Positions 9,277-19,847 are shown, numbered from the stretch's first letter. The stretch is 64,000 nucleotides of DNA from Nostoc sp. WHI (GCF_015714725.1 NZ_WBKM01000146.1:1-64000), one strand, 5' to 3'. The notes: a model not told the origin generated them from the letters alone. Made by a program: numbers and translations.

Positions 9277-10189
9277 TCACCTGAGCGATCGCTGTACGAT
9301 GACGGTGGCTATTGTTAGTGATAGTGGGAGTTTGGAAACCCGCCTCAACAATAGCCTGCTCAATATCCAAAGCGAAATATTCATCTAAATACGGTTCAGT
9401 ACTTTTAAGCAACGTCAAAATGTAGGCTGGCATTTTCTTGAAAACTTCAGATTTGGGATTCATGTCCATGATTGCCAAATAGCCACCTGGACGCAGTACG
9501 CGCCGCATTTCAGCTAAAATCTGTCGGGTTGCTGACTGGGGCAATTCGTGGCACATCAGGAAAATGGAGACTAAATCAAAGGAGGCATCTGGTAGTCCAG
9601 TTGATTCAGCTTGGGCATGAAGCCAGTTTATTTTAGCTTGACGTTGTTGGGCGCGGTAATTGGCAACAGCTAAGAAGTAAGAAGATAAGTCCAAGCCGGT
9701 AATTTTAGCTTGAGAATAAACTGATTGTAGGGCAAAACTACTCAAACCAACACTACACCCTACATCTAAGATGTCTTGCGGCTCGTTGGGGATTTGACTT
9801 TTTAGAATATTGTGGTAACTTTGGCGCAGCATGGGATCGCCCTGTGCTTGGGCACCCTGCCAAATCTTAGCATGGACAGCGTAGGCGGCAGGTTCTACCT
9901 CAAAAGCGGCTTGCCAACTGAGATTTCCGGTTTCGTAGGCATGGAATGAGGTGAGGTAATAATCAGGGTAGGAAAGCTGAGGATTTTCTACTTGAGCTAG
10001 ATCAGCCTTCCAATCACGCGCTTGTAGTGTTTCGACTTCTTGCGTCCAAGGCACACCTATTCTTTCGGCACGTTTAATCATCATTTGTCTAGCTTGATGC
10101 TTGGCTAGGTTGGCTAAAGGCTGGATTGCCAGTATGCCATTCACCAAGCGGGAAGCTAAACCAAGATTAGTGTTTACAGCAGCAGTCAT
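9269..10189 (-). CDS. Class I SAM-dependent methyltransferase
   Basis: 306 residues. The Rossmann SAM-binding site lies near residues 140-165 (DILDVGCSVGLSSFALQ, then ITGLDLSSYFLAVA), followed by FDLVSIFLMCHELP and the MRRVLRPGGYLAIMDMNP strand typical of UbiE/Methyltransf_11 proteins. About 120 residues precede the domain, including a helical region that may contact membrane or substrate. The substrate is not predictable. First gene of a two-gene unit with the PrsW-like protease. Confidence 0.88.
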   Translation of the reverse strand: MTAAVNTNLGLASRLVNGILAIQPLANLAKHQARQMMIKRAERIGVPWTQEVETLQARDWKADLAQVENPQLSYPDYYLTSFHAYETGNLSWQAAFEVEPAAYAVHAKIWQGAQAQGDPMLRQSYHNILKSQIPNEPQDILDVGCSVGLSSFALQSVYSQAKITGLDLSSYFLAVANYRAQQRQAKINWLHAQAESTGLPDASFDLVSIFLMCHELPQSATRQILAEMRRVLRPGGYLAIMDMNPKSEVFKKMPAYILTLLKSTEPYLDEYFALDIEQAIVEAGFQTPTITNNSHRHRTAIAQVSG

Positions 10190-10324
10190 AAATCAGTTTA
10201 CAGTTAACAGCCTTTTGTACTTATGACATACTTACTAGAGGCTAGTCTAGATGCAAATTGAAACTTGACATCTGGCGATCGCCGAGCTTCGCATCTCCAA
10301 AGAAAGGCCGATACAACGCGATTG

Positions 10325-10805
<481 letters not shown>

Positions 10806-10863
10806 CTACTCTCAAGGAGCAAAACAAGGCGGGCAAGCCGCATTACTGTCAATGCCCAATGCC

Positions 10864-12546
10864 CTATTTTGCAGTATTCGGCTTGAGAGCTAACAACATC
10901 TCCAATTCACTGGTGGATTTATCGCGGCTAGTAGCGGTAACACCAAAACCACGAATGGAACCCAGGATAGTGAGGGTATCGGGGTTAGATGAGATCAAAC
11001 TATTGAGCATGGGTACAGTTTTAGTTTTATCCATATCCAGGTAGAAATAACCACCGTTGGGCTTTTGCAAAGAACCAGTCACGGCTTTGAAGGCGTCACT
11101 ACTGTCGAGAGATGGATTTTTGCGATCGGCAACTGCGTCAGCAACTGGGCCACCAACAGCTAAAAATAGAGTATCTTGATCCAGCCAACCATGTGCAAAT
11201 AAAGCTCCTTGTCGGGGGATTTGCCATTCAGTTACGTCTTTACCACCGATATTTCTGTTGGCGATGTTGATTTGTTGGGTTTTGGCAAGGGTATCCAATT
11301 TTGTCAAGGTGGCTTCGGCAGTTTTGCGATCGCTAGTATCAAATACTAAAGCACCTCCAAAACCAACACCTGCTAGCACCCCTTGATTAGATGGAATCGC
11401 ACCAAAAGCAAATTCTCCATTCATCCAGCCAAAAATGTCTTTATCTAGGTCAATATTGACAAATTTCAGTTGTCCGCGCACTTGTTCCAGAGCTTGCTTC
11501 ATTTCTGGATAATCTTTTGACTGTTCTACTACCGTTGTCCAACCACGGCTGATCCCATTTCCGCTAATCAGAGCAAAGGTATCAATAGGAAATTGCCCGA
11601 CTATATTCCCAGGACTTGATTGATACTGAAATTTATTTAGTTGCGGATCTAAATTAGCGATCGCTTTTACTCGCACTCCTGCATCATCAACACCAACACC
11701 CGCCACTACAGATTTTATCTGCTTCAGTTGCGTCAAGGTTTGTGGAGGTAACTGCTTTGCCTGTGGACTTCCAGCTATTAATTGCTGTACCATCCCTGCA
11801 TAGTCTGGTACATAAATTTGGGCGAGACTATTTTTGACATCCACTCCTTTGCTGAGAATGGTACCAGCACCTTCTTTACTGGCAAAAGAAGATTGTCCCT
11901 TAAATGTGTCAATTGCTTTTTCTACAGCTTGCTTTTCGGGGGCTAATACCAAGTGACTATTATTTAAAACTACGCTATACGTCGGCTTGCCATTTTGTGT
12001 AGTTTCGATAATTTTTTCACTTTGGTAGTCAGATTCCTGGAATTTTACCCCTTTCTGTGACTTTAATTTGTTAGCAAAATTCAAGGCACTGAGTTTGTCC
12101 TTGATTCCCACTACTATCAGGATATTTGATTGCTGCTGTAAATTTGTTGGTACATTAGGTGCCTCAGACGGCACAGTTAACTGTGCAGGTTTCACAGGAT
12201 TTGGTGGCAGTAGAGCAATCATTACCCCACCAGCCCAAGGCTTTATGTCTTTTTCATAAGAAATGTTACTATCACTGAACATTTGCTTATTGAAATCTTC
12301 CAGACCTTTTGCCACTAACTTTTGTGCTTCTGGAGTGCCAAACTGCTGTAACTTTGCCCAGGCTTCAGGGTCGCTAGTAATATAAGTTGCCATCAATGCT
12401 GTTGAAGGTACTACTTTAGCACTGCCTAGAGCATCTGAGCTACTTACTGATGGGCTTTTGAAATACGTGTATGCAGCTATACTTCCTGCTACAACCACGG
12501 CAGCGCCAACAGCAGGAATGAGAAATTTTGATTTACTTTCAGGCAT
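10864..12546 (-). CDS. DUF3352 domain protein
   Basis: 560 residues. An N-terminal hydrophobic anchor (FLIPAVGAAVVVAGSIAAY, about 8-26) is followed by a long exported domain of the DUF3352 family known almost only in cyanobacteria. Recognisable stretches are VPSTALMATYITSDPEAW, FDTFALISGNGISRGWTTVV and LDQDTLFLAVGGPVADAV. It resembles beta-rich repeat proteins with paired halves, each comparing an AT-containing segment and a threshold-like loop. No catalytic motif is visible and function is unknown. It is transcribed alone, divergent from the aminopeptidase. Confidence 0.85.
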   Translation of the reverse strand: MPESKSKFLIPAVGAAVVVAGSIAAYTYFKSPSVSSSDALGSAKVVPSTALMATYITSDPEAWAKLQQFGTPEAQKLVAKGLEDFNKQMFSDSNISYEKDIKPWAGGVMIALLPPNPVKPAQLTVPSEAPNVPTNLQQQSNILIVVGIKDKLSALNFANKLKSQKGVKFQESDYQSEKIIETTQNGKPTYSVVLNNSHLVLAPEKQAVEKAIDTFKGQSSFASKEGAGTILSKGVDVKNSLAQIYVPDYAGMVQQLIAGSPQAKQLPPQTLTQLKQIKSVVAGVGVDDAGVRVKAIANLDPQLNKFQYQSSPGNIVGQFPIDTFALISGNGISRGWTTVVEQSKDYPEMKQALEQVRGQLKFVNIDLDKDIFGWMNGEFAFGAIPSNQGVLAGVGFGGALVFDTSDRKTAEATLTKLDTLAKTQQINIANRNIGGKDVTEWQIPRQGALFAHGWLDQDTLFLAVGGPVADAVADRKNPSLDSSDAFKAVTGSLQKPNGGYFYLDMDKTKTVPMLNSLISSNPDTLTILGSIRGFGVTATSRDKSTSELEMLLALKPNTAK

Positions 12547-13084
12547 TTTGTTATCCTCTTTTGTTCAGATTGTCACCGAGATTTATACAAGTGTCATTGT
12601 AGAGTTTTCGGATTTATGAATAATTTCCGATAATCCATCGGTATTTACTGATAAAATTAGAAGTCCTATAAGTTAGCGGTCTAAAATTACTCTAAAGAAT
12701 ACTTCAAAGGGATGAAGAGCGAATCCGCAAATGATATGCTGTTCATCTTAAAGACAATAGCCTGCTCAACAGCGGCAAGTTATCCTAAGTTATAAGAATA
12801 ATTAGGAGTATTTGTACTTAAGGAGAATCTATCGAGGTGCAAGAGACTCTTGACCCGATGACAAAAAAGTGCAAATTATCAGGAAAAACGAAGAGTGCTA
12901 AGTTCCGTTAGCGATAGCGGGGCGTTTAGCCCGTGCTGAGTTGAAAGACCGCTTACAAGGGGCTAAAACTAAAGTACAAAATCCTGGGTACTTCTTAATT
13001 CACTCAGGACTCAAGACTCAGCACTCAGGACTACATCCACCAGCCAAGCCAGACTTTTCAGGATTACAAGGTCAGTAAGGATCA
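12547..13084. other. Divergent intergenic region with heptamer repeats
   Basis: 538 bases between divergent genes. 13001-13033 contains ACTCAGGACT-type heptamers; 12905-12945 contains a GTTAGCGATAGCGGGGCGTTTAGCC block, common as scattered sequence in Nostoc genomes. A 24-codon GTG frame at 12837-12911 has a plausible AAGGAG upstream but no other support. Confidence 0.6.
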
Positions 13085-15724
13085 ATGTCGAAGTCTTATT
13101 TTGATACAGATAATAACGGACAAAAAGCTTTTGAGTTACCGGGAGCAAGACCACACTACAACCCCGATCGCCCCGGACAGGTAGAGCATATTTTTCTCGA
13201 TCTCAGCTTGGATATTCCAAAGCTTTGCTATCAGGGCAGTTGTAGCATTCGCCTCTTACCAATCCGTAATGGCATTGACCGATTGACTTTGGATGCTGTC
13301 AACCTGAATATCGAGTCTGTGCAGGTGGATGAAGTGCCACAAAATTTTGACTACGACGGGGAACAGCTTTCCATTCAACTTTCTGAGGCGACCGAGATTG
13401 GTAAAGGCTTGTTGATTGCGATCGCCTACTCGGTAACAAAACCACAACGCGGTATTTATTTTATTCAACCAGACAAGCACTACCCAAACAAGCCCACTCA
13501 AGTTTGGACTCAGGGCGAAGACGAAGACTCTCGCTTTTGGTTCCCCTGCTTTGACTATCCCGGACAACTGTCTACTTCGGAAATTCGCGTTCGTGTTCCC
13601 AACCCTCTGGTGGCTATTTCTAATGGCGAACTAATTAACACCACAGAAGATGGTGATTACAAAATCTACCATTGGTCACAGCAACAAGTTCATCCTACCT
13701 ACTTAATGACTTTGGCAGTAGGTGACTTTGCGGAAGTTCGGGATGAGTGGAAGGGGAAACCAGTCACCTACTACGTAGAAAAAGGACGGGAGGAAGATGC
13801 TAAACGCAGCATGGGCAAAACTCCCCGGATGATCGAATTTTTGAGCCAAAAGTATGGCTATCCATATCCTTTCCCGAAATACGCTCAAGTTTGCGTCGAT
13901 GACTTCATCTTTGGCGGCATGGAAAACACTTCCACAACTCTGTTAACCGATAGATGCTTGCTGGATGAACGCGCCGCCTTAGATAACCGTAATACTGAAA
14001 GTTTAGTCGTCCACGAACTCGCACACCAATGGTTTGGTGATTTGGTGGTAATTAAGCATTGGTCTCATGCTTGGATTAAGGAAGGAATGGCTTCCTATTC
14101 TGAAGTGATGTGGACAGAACAGGAATATAGTCTCCAAGAAGCAGCTTACTATCGTTTATTGGAAGCTCGTCGTTACATTAGTGAAGATAGCAGCCGCTAC
14201 CGCCGGCCGATGGTAACGCACGTTTACCGAGAAGCTATTGAACTTTACGATCGCCACATCTACGAAAAAGGGTCTTGTGTTTATCACATGATTCGATCCC
14301 AATTAGGAGATGAATTATTTTGGCAGTCCATCCAAACATTTGTCCAAGATAATGCCCACAAAACCGTAGAAACAGTAGACTTACTCAGGGCGATTGAAAA
14401 GGCAACCGGACGTAATCTTTTGTTCCTCTTTGACCAATACGTTTATCGTGGCGGTCATCCCGATTTTAAAGTAGCTTACTCTTGGGATGGCGATGCTAAT
14501 TTGGCAAAAATTACAGTAACTCAAACCCAAGCTGCTGAAGATAAAAATGGCAGCAAGGATTTGTTTGATTTAAAAATACCTATTGGTTTTGGCTATACGC
14601 AACAAGAAGTGAAGAGTGAGGAGTTAGGCGTTAGGAGTAATGGAAAACTCAGCACTCAGGACTCAGCACTCAAAACTTTCACCGTGCGGGTAAATGAACG
14701 TGAACAAAGTTTCTACTTTCCCTTAGAAAATAAGCCCCAATTTATTAGCTTTGATGTTGGAAATAATTACCTAAAAACAGTAGCTTTGGAATATCCAATA
14801 CCAGAGTTAAAAGCACAGTTAGAATTTGATCCCGATCCGATCTCGCGCATTTATGCAGCCGAAGCTTTGGCGAAAAAAGGTGGGTTAGAAGCTACCATTG
14901 CACTTTCTGCGTCGCTAAAAAATGATTCATTGCGAGGTGTGCGTGTGGAAATGGCGAAACAACTAGCCCAAATTAATTTAGATCAAGCCTTTGAGGGCTT
15001 AGTTCTTGGGTTAAAAGATAAGAATGCTTATGTGCGACGATCTGTAGTGGAAGCACTTGCTCAAATCAAAACTGCTGAAAGCTATAAAGTTGTGAAAGGG
15101 CTGTTACAAAAAGGCGATCCCAGCTACTATGTGGAAGCAGCAGCTTCTCGTGTGATCGGAGCAATAGCATCTGCAAACTTGGAAGAAAAACCCAAGGAAG
15201 ATAAAGTATTAAAGCTGCTGAAAGGCGTTTTAGAAGAAAAAGCGGGTTGGAATGAAGTCGTGCGGAGTGGTGCGATCGCTGGTTTAGCCGAATTCAAAAC
15301 TTCGGAAGCAGCTTTAAATCTGCTGATCGAATACACCAAACTCGGTGTACCACAACCCCTACGTTTAGCCACAATTCGCGCTTTAGGAAAGATTTCTGTA
15401 GGTCAAAGCCCGGTTAATTTGGAACGGATTTTAGAAAAATTAACAGAACTAGCCAAAGAAACCTTCTTTTTAACGCAAGTGTCAGTAGCAGCATCATTAG
15501 GACAAATGGAAACACCCAAAGCAGTTGGGATTTTGCGATCGCTAGTTGACCAAACAGCCGATGGGCGTGTACGTCGCTATGCTGAAGAAGAAATTTCTAA
15601 GGTGCAAAAAAACATTGGTTCAGAAAAAAACCTGCGTCAATTGCGTGAAGATTTCGACCAACTCAAACAACAAAACCAGGAATTGAGAAGCCGTTTAGAA
15701 AACTTGGAGGCCAAATCTAAATAG
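13085..15724 (+). CDS. M1-family aminopeptidase with C-terminal HEAT repeats
   Basis: 879-residue zinc metallopeptidase. The exopeptidase motif GGMEN is followed by the zinc site HELAH at 310-314 and the third ligand Glu333 in KEGMASYSE (HEXXH-18-E). The N-terminal half is the M1 fold; from about 590 to 840 the protein has HEAT-like repeats (ISRIYAAEALAKKGG, AYVRRSVVEALAQIK, PLRLATIRALGKIS), and it ends in a coiled coil (LRQLREDFDQLKQQNQELRS). Residues about 509-530 are encoded by an inserted heptamer repeat (see 14611-14676). It trims N-terminal residues from peptides; a cytoplasmic location is likely because no signal peptide is present. Confidence 0.93.
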   Translation: MSKSYFDTDNNGQKAFELPGARPHYNPDRPGQVEHIFLDLSLDIPKLCYQGSCSIRLLPIRNGIDRLTLDAVNLNIESVQVDEVPQNFDYDGEQLSIQLSEATEIGKGLLIAIAYSVTKPQRGIYFIQPDKHYPNKPTQVWTQGEDEDSRFWFPCFDYPGQLSTSEIRVRVPNPLVAISNGELINTTEDGDYKIYHWSQQQVHPTYLMTLAVGDFAEVRDEWKGKPVTYYVEKGREEDAKRSMGKTPRMIEFLSQKYGYPYPFPKYAQVCVDDFIFGGMENTSTTLLTDRCLLDERAALDNRNTESLVVHELAHQWFGDLVVIKHWSHAWIKEGMASYSEVMWTEQEYSLQEAAYYRLLEARRYISEDSSRYRRPMVTHVYREAIELYDRHIYEKGSCVYHMIRSQLGDELFWQSIQTFVQDNAHKTVETVDLLRAIEKATGRNLLFLFDQYVYRGGHPDFKVAYSWDGDANLAKITVTQTQAAEDKNGSKDLFDLKIPIGFGYTQQEVKSEELGVRSNGKLSTQDSALKTFTVRVNEREQSFYFPLENKPQFISFDVGNNYLKTVALEYPIPELKAQLEFDPDPISRIYAAEALAKKGGLEATIALSASLKNDSLRGVRVEMAKQLAQINLDQAFEGLVLGLKDKNAYVRRSVVEALAQIKTAESYKVVKGLLQKGDPSYYVEAAASRVIGAIASANLEEKPKEDKVLKLLKGVLEEKAGWNEVVRSGAIAGLAEFKTSEAALNLLIEYTKLGVPQPLRLATIRALGKISVGQSPVNLERILEKLTELAKETFFLTQVSVAASLGQMETPKAVGILRSLVDQTADGRVRRYAEEEISKVQKNIGSEKNLRQLREDFDQLKQQNQELRSRLENLEAKSK
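14611..14676. repeat. Heptamer repeats inserted in frame in the aminopeptidase gene
   Basis: GAGTGAGGAGTTAGGCGTTAGG followed by AACTCAGCACTCAGGACTCAGC is the same repeat type that lies between genes elsewhere in this window. Here it keeps the frame and adds a low-complexity stretch of about 22 residues (EELGVRS...LSTQDSALK) between the catalytic part and the HEAT repeats. Confidence 0.85.
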
Positions 15725-15881
15725 CACGACATGATAATTAAAAGTAGCTAATTGGTAATTGGTAATTGTGGCAAAATCACTACCAATTACCAAGGTTTTA
15801 GTTAACGCTGTAATTTTTATCGTGGAGACATAGAATATTTTATTTTCCACTTAAATGCAAGGTATAAATAAACATAATACC

Positions 15882-15916
15882 AAGATCCCGGACTTCTCAC
15901 AGCAGTCCGGGATCTT
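15882..15916. terminator. Perfect hairpin, bidirectional terminator-like repeat
   Basis: AAGATCCCGGACT and AGTCCGGGATCTT form a perfect 13-bp stem with a nine-base loop. A related, imperfect hairpin occurs at 47123-47155, so it is a dispersed repeat that may end the aminopeptidase transcript. The rest of 15725-16161 is AT-rich with no gene seen and probably carries the promoter of the kinase gene. Confidence 0.7.
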
Positions 15917-16161
15917 ATTATTTAATTGACGTTGTACATATAGGTAAATATTTATACTTAACATAAAATATAGTTAAAAAAAGATAAAATCATCGAAAAG
16001 ACAGGTAAGTAGTTGTAGTTATATAAAGTATAATTAAGAATAAAGATAAACAAATCTAGGCACTAAATATAGGCTCGAATCGCCTCGAACAGTATCCCAA
16101 AAGGGTAAAGTTCTAGTTGTTTTAGATAAAAGACTACCGTTATCCTGTAACTGCAACTAAT

Positions 16162-17946
16162 TTGTGGGTCAGGAGACAAGCAATCAATGTAAATTTCCCA
16201 GTCGAAGAGGCAAATAAAGGCGTGGGTCAGTATCAACCTGCCGAGCTAAAACTTTATAATCCAGATGCGATCGCTCGCTACTATAGTTACCGTCCCTGGC
16301 TAGCCTGGGGGCGATTGCTGAGAATTATCTGGTCTTTTGCAGGATTTATACTCAGTCTCAAGTGGGACGAATGGCAAGATAAAGTTGAGCAGAACAAGGC
16401 TAAGAGAGCTATCCAGTTACGAGAACTGCTCACCCGCCTCGGCCCGACTTTCATTAAAGTTGGTCAAGCCCTTTCCACAAGACCAGACCTGATACGCAAA
16501 GATTTCTTACAAGAACTGGTGAAGTTGCAAGATCAGTTGCCAGCTTTCGATAATGCGATCGCTTACCAAATTATTGAAACTGAACTAGATAGTCCCATCC
16601 ACGAAAATTTTAGTGAGCTATCACCTAACCCGGTAGCTGCTGCTAGCTTGGGTCAAGTATATCGTGGTCGTCTGATTAGTGGCGAAGAAGTAGCAGTAAA
16701 AGTTCAACGCCCCAACTTACGCCCGATTCTCACACGCGACCTCTACCTATTGCGGTGGGCGGCGAGTTGGGTAGCTCCTTGGTTACCCCTGAATCTCGGC
16801 CACGACCTAACTTTAATCGTGGACGAGTTTGGCACGAAATTATTTGAGGAAATCGACTATATTAATGAAGGCCGCAACGCCGAAAAATTTGCTAGCAACT
16901 TTCGCAACGACCCGCAAGTTAAAGTTCCAGGCATTTACTGGCGTTATACCAATACCCACGTTTTAACCCTAGAATGGATTGACGGCTTCAAGCTGACAGA
17001 CACCAAACGCATCCGTGAAGCAGGTTTAGACCCAGAGACGATCATTCAAATTGGCGTTACCTCAGGATTGCAACAGCTTTTAGAACACGGCTTCTTTCAT
17101 GCTGATCCCCATCCCGGCAATTTGTTTGCTGTACCTGATGGTCGTATGGCTTATATTGACTTCGGCATGATGGATCAGTTGGAGGAAACCACCAAAGAAA
17201 CACTGGTAGATGCCCTAGTACATTTGGTGAATAAAGACTTCACCGACTTAGCCGAAGATTTTGTAAAATTAGGGTTTTTGACTCCAGACACCGATATTTG
17301 CCCGATTGTGCCAGCATTAGAAGCGGTGCTAGGAAACGCCATTGGTAAAAACGTCAAGAATTTTAACTTCAAAACTATTACCGATGAGTTCTCGGAACTG
17401 ATGTATGAATATCCTTTTCGAGTGCCGGCAAAGTTTGCCTTGATTATTCGTTCCTTGGTGACTCAAGAAGGTATTGCCCTTAGCCTCAACCCAGATTTCA
17501 AAATTGTTGAAGTGGGTTATCCCTACATAGCACGGCAGTTGCTGACAGGAGAATCGCCCCAATTACGGCGACGATTATTGAATGTGTTATTCAAAGATGG
17601 TAAATTTCAGTGGCAGCGATTAGAAAATTTGATTGCGATCGCTCGTACTGATAGCAACTTTGATGTATTGCCCACAGCGCAGATGGGGTTCCAATATTTA
17701 ATTTCGGAAGAAGGCAAGTTTCTCCGGCGACAACTAGTGCTTGCTATCACCGAGGATGACCGCCTCCACACCGAAGATATCCAACGTCTGTGGAACCTGG
17801 TTAAAGATGACTTAAAACCGGATCGTTTATTAAATATAGCGATCGGTATTTTGACAGAGTTATCCAGAGAAGGCGCAGCTGCTATCCTCCCAAGAGCTAC
17901 ATCCCTTACGCCTTTTGCTGAAAACTACTTAGCAAACAAAAACTAA
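16162..17946 (+). CDS. ABC1/UbiB-family atypical kinase
   Basis: Up to 594 residues. Family signatures are complete: the KxGQ motif (FIKVGQALSTRPDL), the Ala-rich loop AAASLGQVYRG in place of a Gly-rich loop, VAVKVQRP with the ATP lysine, HADPHPGNL as catalytic loop and YIDFGMMDQL as the metal-binding Asp. The C-terminal ~200 residues have possible membrane-associated helices. Cyanobacterial members are linked to quinone/prenyl-lipid metabolism and photoprotection by homology with plant ABC1K. The start is uncertain: TTG 16162 has no ribosome-binding site; GTG 16222, just before GQYQPAELKLYNP, has GAGG upstream and matches where the family similarity begins. Confidence 0.92.
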   Translation: MWVRRQAINVNFPVEEANKGVGQYQPAELKLYNPDAIARYYSYRPWLAWGRLLRIIWSFAGFILSLKWDEWQDKVEQNKAKRAIQLRELLTRLGPTFIKVGQALSTRPDLIRKDFLQELVKLQDQLPAFDNAIAYQIIETELDSPIHENFSELSPNPVAAASLGQVYRGRLISGEEVAVKVQRPNLRPILTRDLYLLRWAASWVAPWLPLNLGHDLTLIVDEFGTKLFEEIDYINEGRNAEKFASNFRNDPQVKVPGIYWRYTNTHVLTLEWIDGFKLTDTKRIREAGLDPETIIQIGVTSGLQQLLEHGFFHADPHPGNLFAVPDGRMAYIDFGMMDQLEETTKETLVDALVHLVNKDFTDLAEDFVKLGFLTPDTDICPIVPALEAVLGNAIGKNVKNFNFKTITDEFSELMYEYPFRVPAKFALIIRSLVTQEGIALSLNPDFKIVEVGYPYIARQLLTGESPQLRRRLLNVLFKDGKFQWQRLENLIAIARTDSNFDVLPTAQMGFQYLISEEGKFLRRQLVLAITEDDRLHTEDIQRLWNLVKDDLKPDRLLNIAIGILTELSREGAAAILPRATSLTPFAENYLANKN

Positions 17947-17975
17947 AAAATCTTTAATATAAATCAGGAGTTTTA

Positions 17976-18356
17976 ATGTACTATTTTCCTCTGCAACCGC
18001 CTTATTTTCTATTACTTGTTGGTTTTCTAATAGCATTAACATCTGGTTTAGCATTATCTGGTACTTTAAAAGTAATTATGCAGAAATGGCCAAGCGATCG
18101 CGCAGAAAATATTAAACCGCGTTCTTCACTGAAACAATTGTTAGTGCCATTTATCGGTATAACTGGCGGTACTTGTCTATTTCTCTCTTCAGGTTTAGAG
18201 ATATTTGGCTTTCCTTCCTTCCTCGCTTTAGCAGTTGGTCTACCAATTAGTCTGTTTACTTGTTTATTAGTGTGGTTGCAGTTGGGAAGTATGATGATAT
18301 TTATAGAACGCGAAGGGATGCAATCTCTAGATTTAGATTCTGATCCTATGGCATAG
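17976..18356 (+). CDS. Small membrane protein, unknown
   Basis: 126 residues with AGGAG 6 bases before ATG. Three hydrophobic segments are visible: about 9-32 (PYFLLLVGFLIALTSGLALSG), 52-75 and 78-104. A short cytoplasmic-type loop with Lys/Arg lies after the first. I do not recognise a family. It follows the UbiB-like kinase by 29 bases on the same strand and is probably co-transcribed. Confidence 0.75.
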   Translation: MYYFPLQPPYFLLLVGFLIALTSGLALSGTLKVIMQKWPSDRAENIKPRSSLKQLLVPFIGITGGTCLFLSSGLEIFGFPSFLALAVGLPISLFTCLLVWLQLGSMMIFIEREGMQSLDLDSDPMA

Positions 18357-18623
18357 ATTTAAAACAATATGGTTTAGTTTTTATTAACTAGACTGTATTC
18401 AAATCTAAGACACTTCACTAATATACAAATCAACCTAAATATTCACCAACAATGGTGAGTATTTATATACAATTAATCATGTCTTCAGACATCTTAAAAC
18501 TTATATGGAATTTAGCAATCTAATAAAAATAAGTACTATTACAGTAGTCAGTACCCGCATTATATATGTGAATATAGTGTTTGATTGAAATCGGAAGAAG
18601 CTGTATAATTCTGCTGTATATAA

Positions 18624-18787
18624 GAGGATGTTTGAAAAGTCCTCTTGTCGGTATCAAAAGTTTTAGCTCCCTCTAAATCTCCCGATAAATTGGGAGACTT
18701 TGATTCCGGTTCCCCCCTTTTTAAGGGGGGTTAGGGGGGATCTATAAAGTGCTTAAAGTCACAGCAAAACACTTTTCAAACAACCTC
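18624..18787. mobile_element. MITE family A, copy 1 (TAA target duplication)
   Basis: 164 bp bounded by terminal inverted repeats GAGGATGTTTGAAAAGT and ACTTTTCAAACAACCTC (one mismatch) and flanked by TAA at 18621-18623 and 18788-18790. The inside contains CCCCCC...TTTTTAAGGGGGG hairpin blocks and no gene. Two relatives in the window lie at 42723-42874 and 50199-50361. TNA duplications are typical of the IS1031 branch of IS5-family transposases, the likely source of mobility. Confidence 0.85.
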
Positions 18788-18842
18788 TAAACGTATTTTT
18801 GATGTTAGTTTAAGTTAAATTCTATTTAAAAAATAGACCCTT

Positions 18843-19727
18843 ATGAACCAAGAAAAATCAGAAGTTTGTTTTTGTACTTTAGCTTTGGGTAAAAGATATC
18901 GCTCTCATGCTTTCCTCTTAGCTCAAGATATTGAAAAACATTCTCCAGGAATGTACTTAATTGTCTTAACAGATAAACCACAAGAATTTAAAAAACATCC
19001 TAATGTTTTAGCATTTAAACATGAACAACAGAGCATTGGTTGTTACCACGATAAAAGGTTTGTAATTGCCAAAGCAATATCACTGTTTAATACTTGTATA
19101 TTTGTCGATGCAGATATCAGAATATTAGATAAGTTACAACCAGATATAAAATGGCTTCCTGGCATAACAGCAAGAAGTTGTACCAGTATTGTTAAACACA
19201 ATCAAGAATATATTAATTCCGTAAATGATGCTCATAAAGCAAATAGAATTAGAGATTTGGACATTCTAAGCAAGCTAGCACAAAAGCTGGAACTGGATTT
19301 AGAAGATACTAATATCCAGTTTGTGATGGAAATGTTATTTGTAGTTACAAGGCAAAATGGGGATGAAATCGAATTTCTCAAGCACTGGGAAACCATTGCA
19401 CTTTACTGTGAGTTAAATGGTTTTTATGGTGCTGAGGGTTATGCAATCGGATTAGCTGCTGCTAAAGCTGGATTACCAGTTCGATGGGATGCTATGGAGG
19501 GTATTGTTTATTTCAAGGATTGGGTAGAATACCAGAAAATCAAAAAGGGACAAGCAAATCCAGATGAAACGCTGATATATTTTCAGCAGCACGAAGCGAT
19601 TGAGTACCGCCAAAATTCAATTTTCCAAAAGCTCGTGCGTAAACTGAATAAATTTACTGGTTATTACTATCGTTCTTTATGTTTAAGACTTGCGACATTG
19701 AGTAACTTTAATTTTTATTACCGCTAA
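18843..19727 (+). CDS. GT-A-fold glycosyltransferase-like protein (GT8-like)
   Basis: 294 residues. An N-terminal Rossmann-like stretch (EVCFCTLALGKRYRSHAFLLAQDIEKHS) and the metal-binding DxD motif FVDADIRIL near residue 87-95 indicate a nucleotide-sugar-dependent transferase. FYGAEGYAIGLAAAKAGLPV is a plausible acceptor-side helix. It has little similarity to the other GT8-like genes of the island beyond the fold, and acceptor and donor are unknown. It opens the glycosyltransferase island and is transcribed rightwards, opposite to the genes from 21 kb on. Confidence 0.72.
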   Translation: MNQEKSEVCFCTLALGKRYRSHAFLLAQDIEKHSPGMYLIVLTDKPQEFKKHPNVLAFKHEQQSIGCYHDKRFVIAKAISLFNTCIFVDADIRILDKLQPDIKWLPGITARSCTSIVKHNQEYINSVNDAHKANRIRDLDILSKLAQKLELDLEDTNIQFVMEMLFVVTRQNGDEIEFLKHWETIALYCELNGFYGAEGYAIGLAAAKAGLPVRWDAMEGIVYFKDWVEYQKIKKGQANPDETLIYFQQHEAIEYRQNSIFQKLVRKLNKFTGYYYRSLCLRLATLSNFNFYYR

Positions 19728-19847
19728 TCAACAAATGCAAGGTATTTATGCTGTAAAATAATTACAGCATTTTTCATGTGGATGGAATACATTAATCTTG
19801 CCCCTTTCCCTTATTAAGTAGTCAGACAGAATTAATTACACAATGTC

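Noticed and set aside
12837-12911. 24-codon GTG frame with AAGGAG upstream
   Set aside because: Very short, in a repeat-rich gap, no conserved feature.
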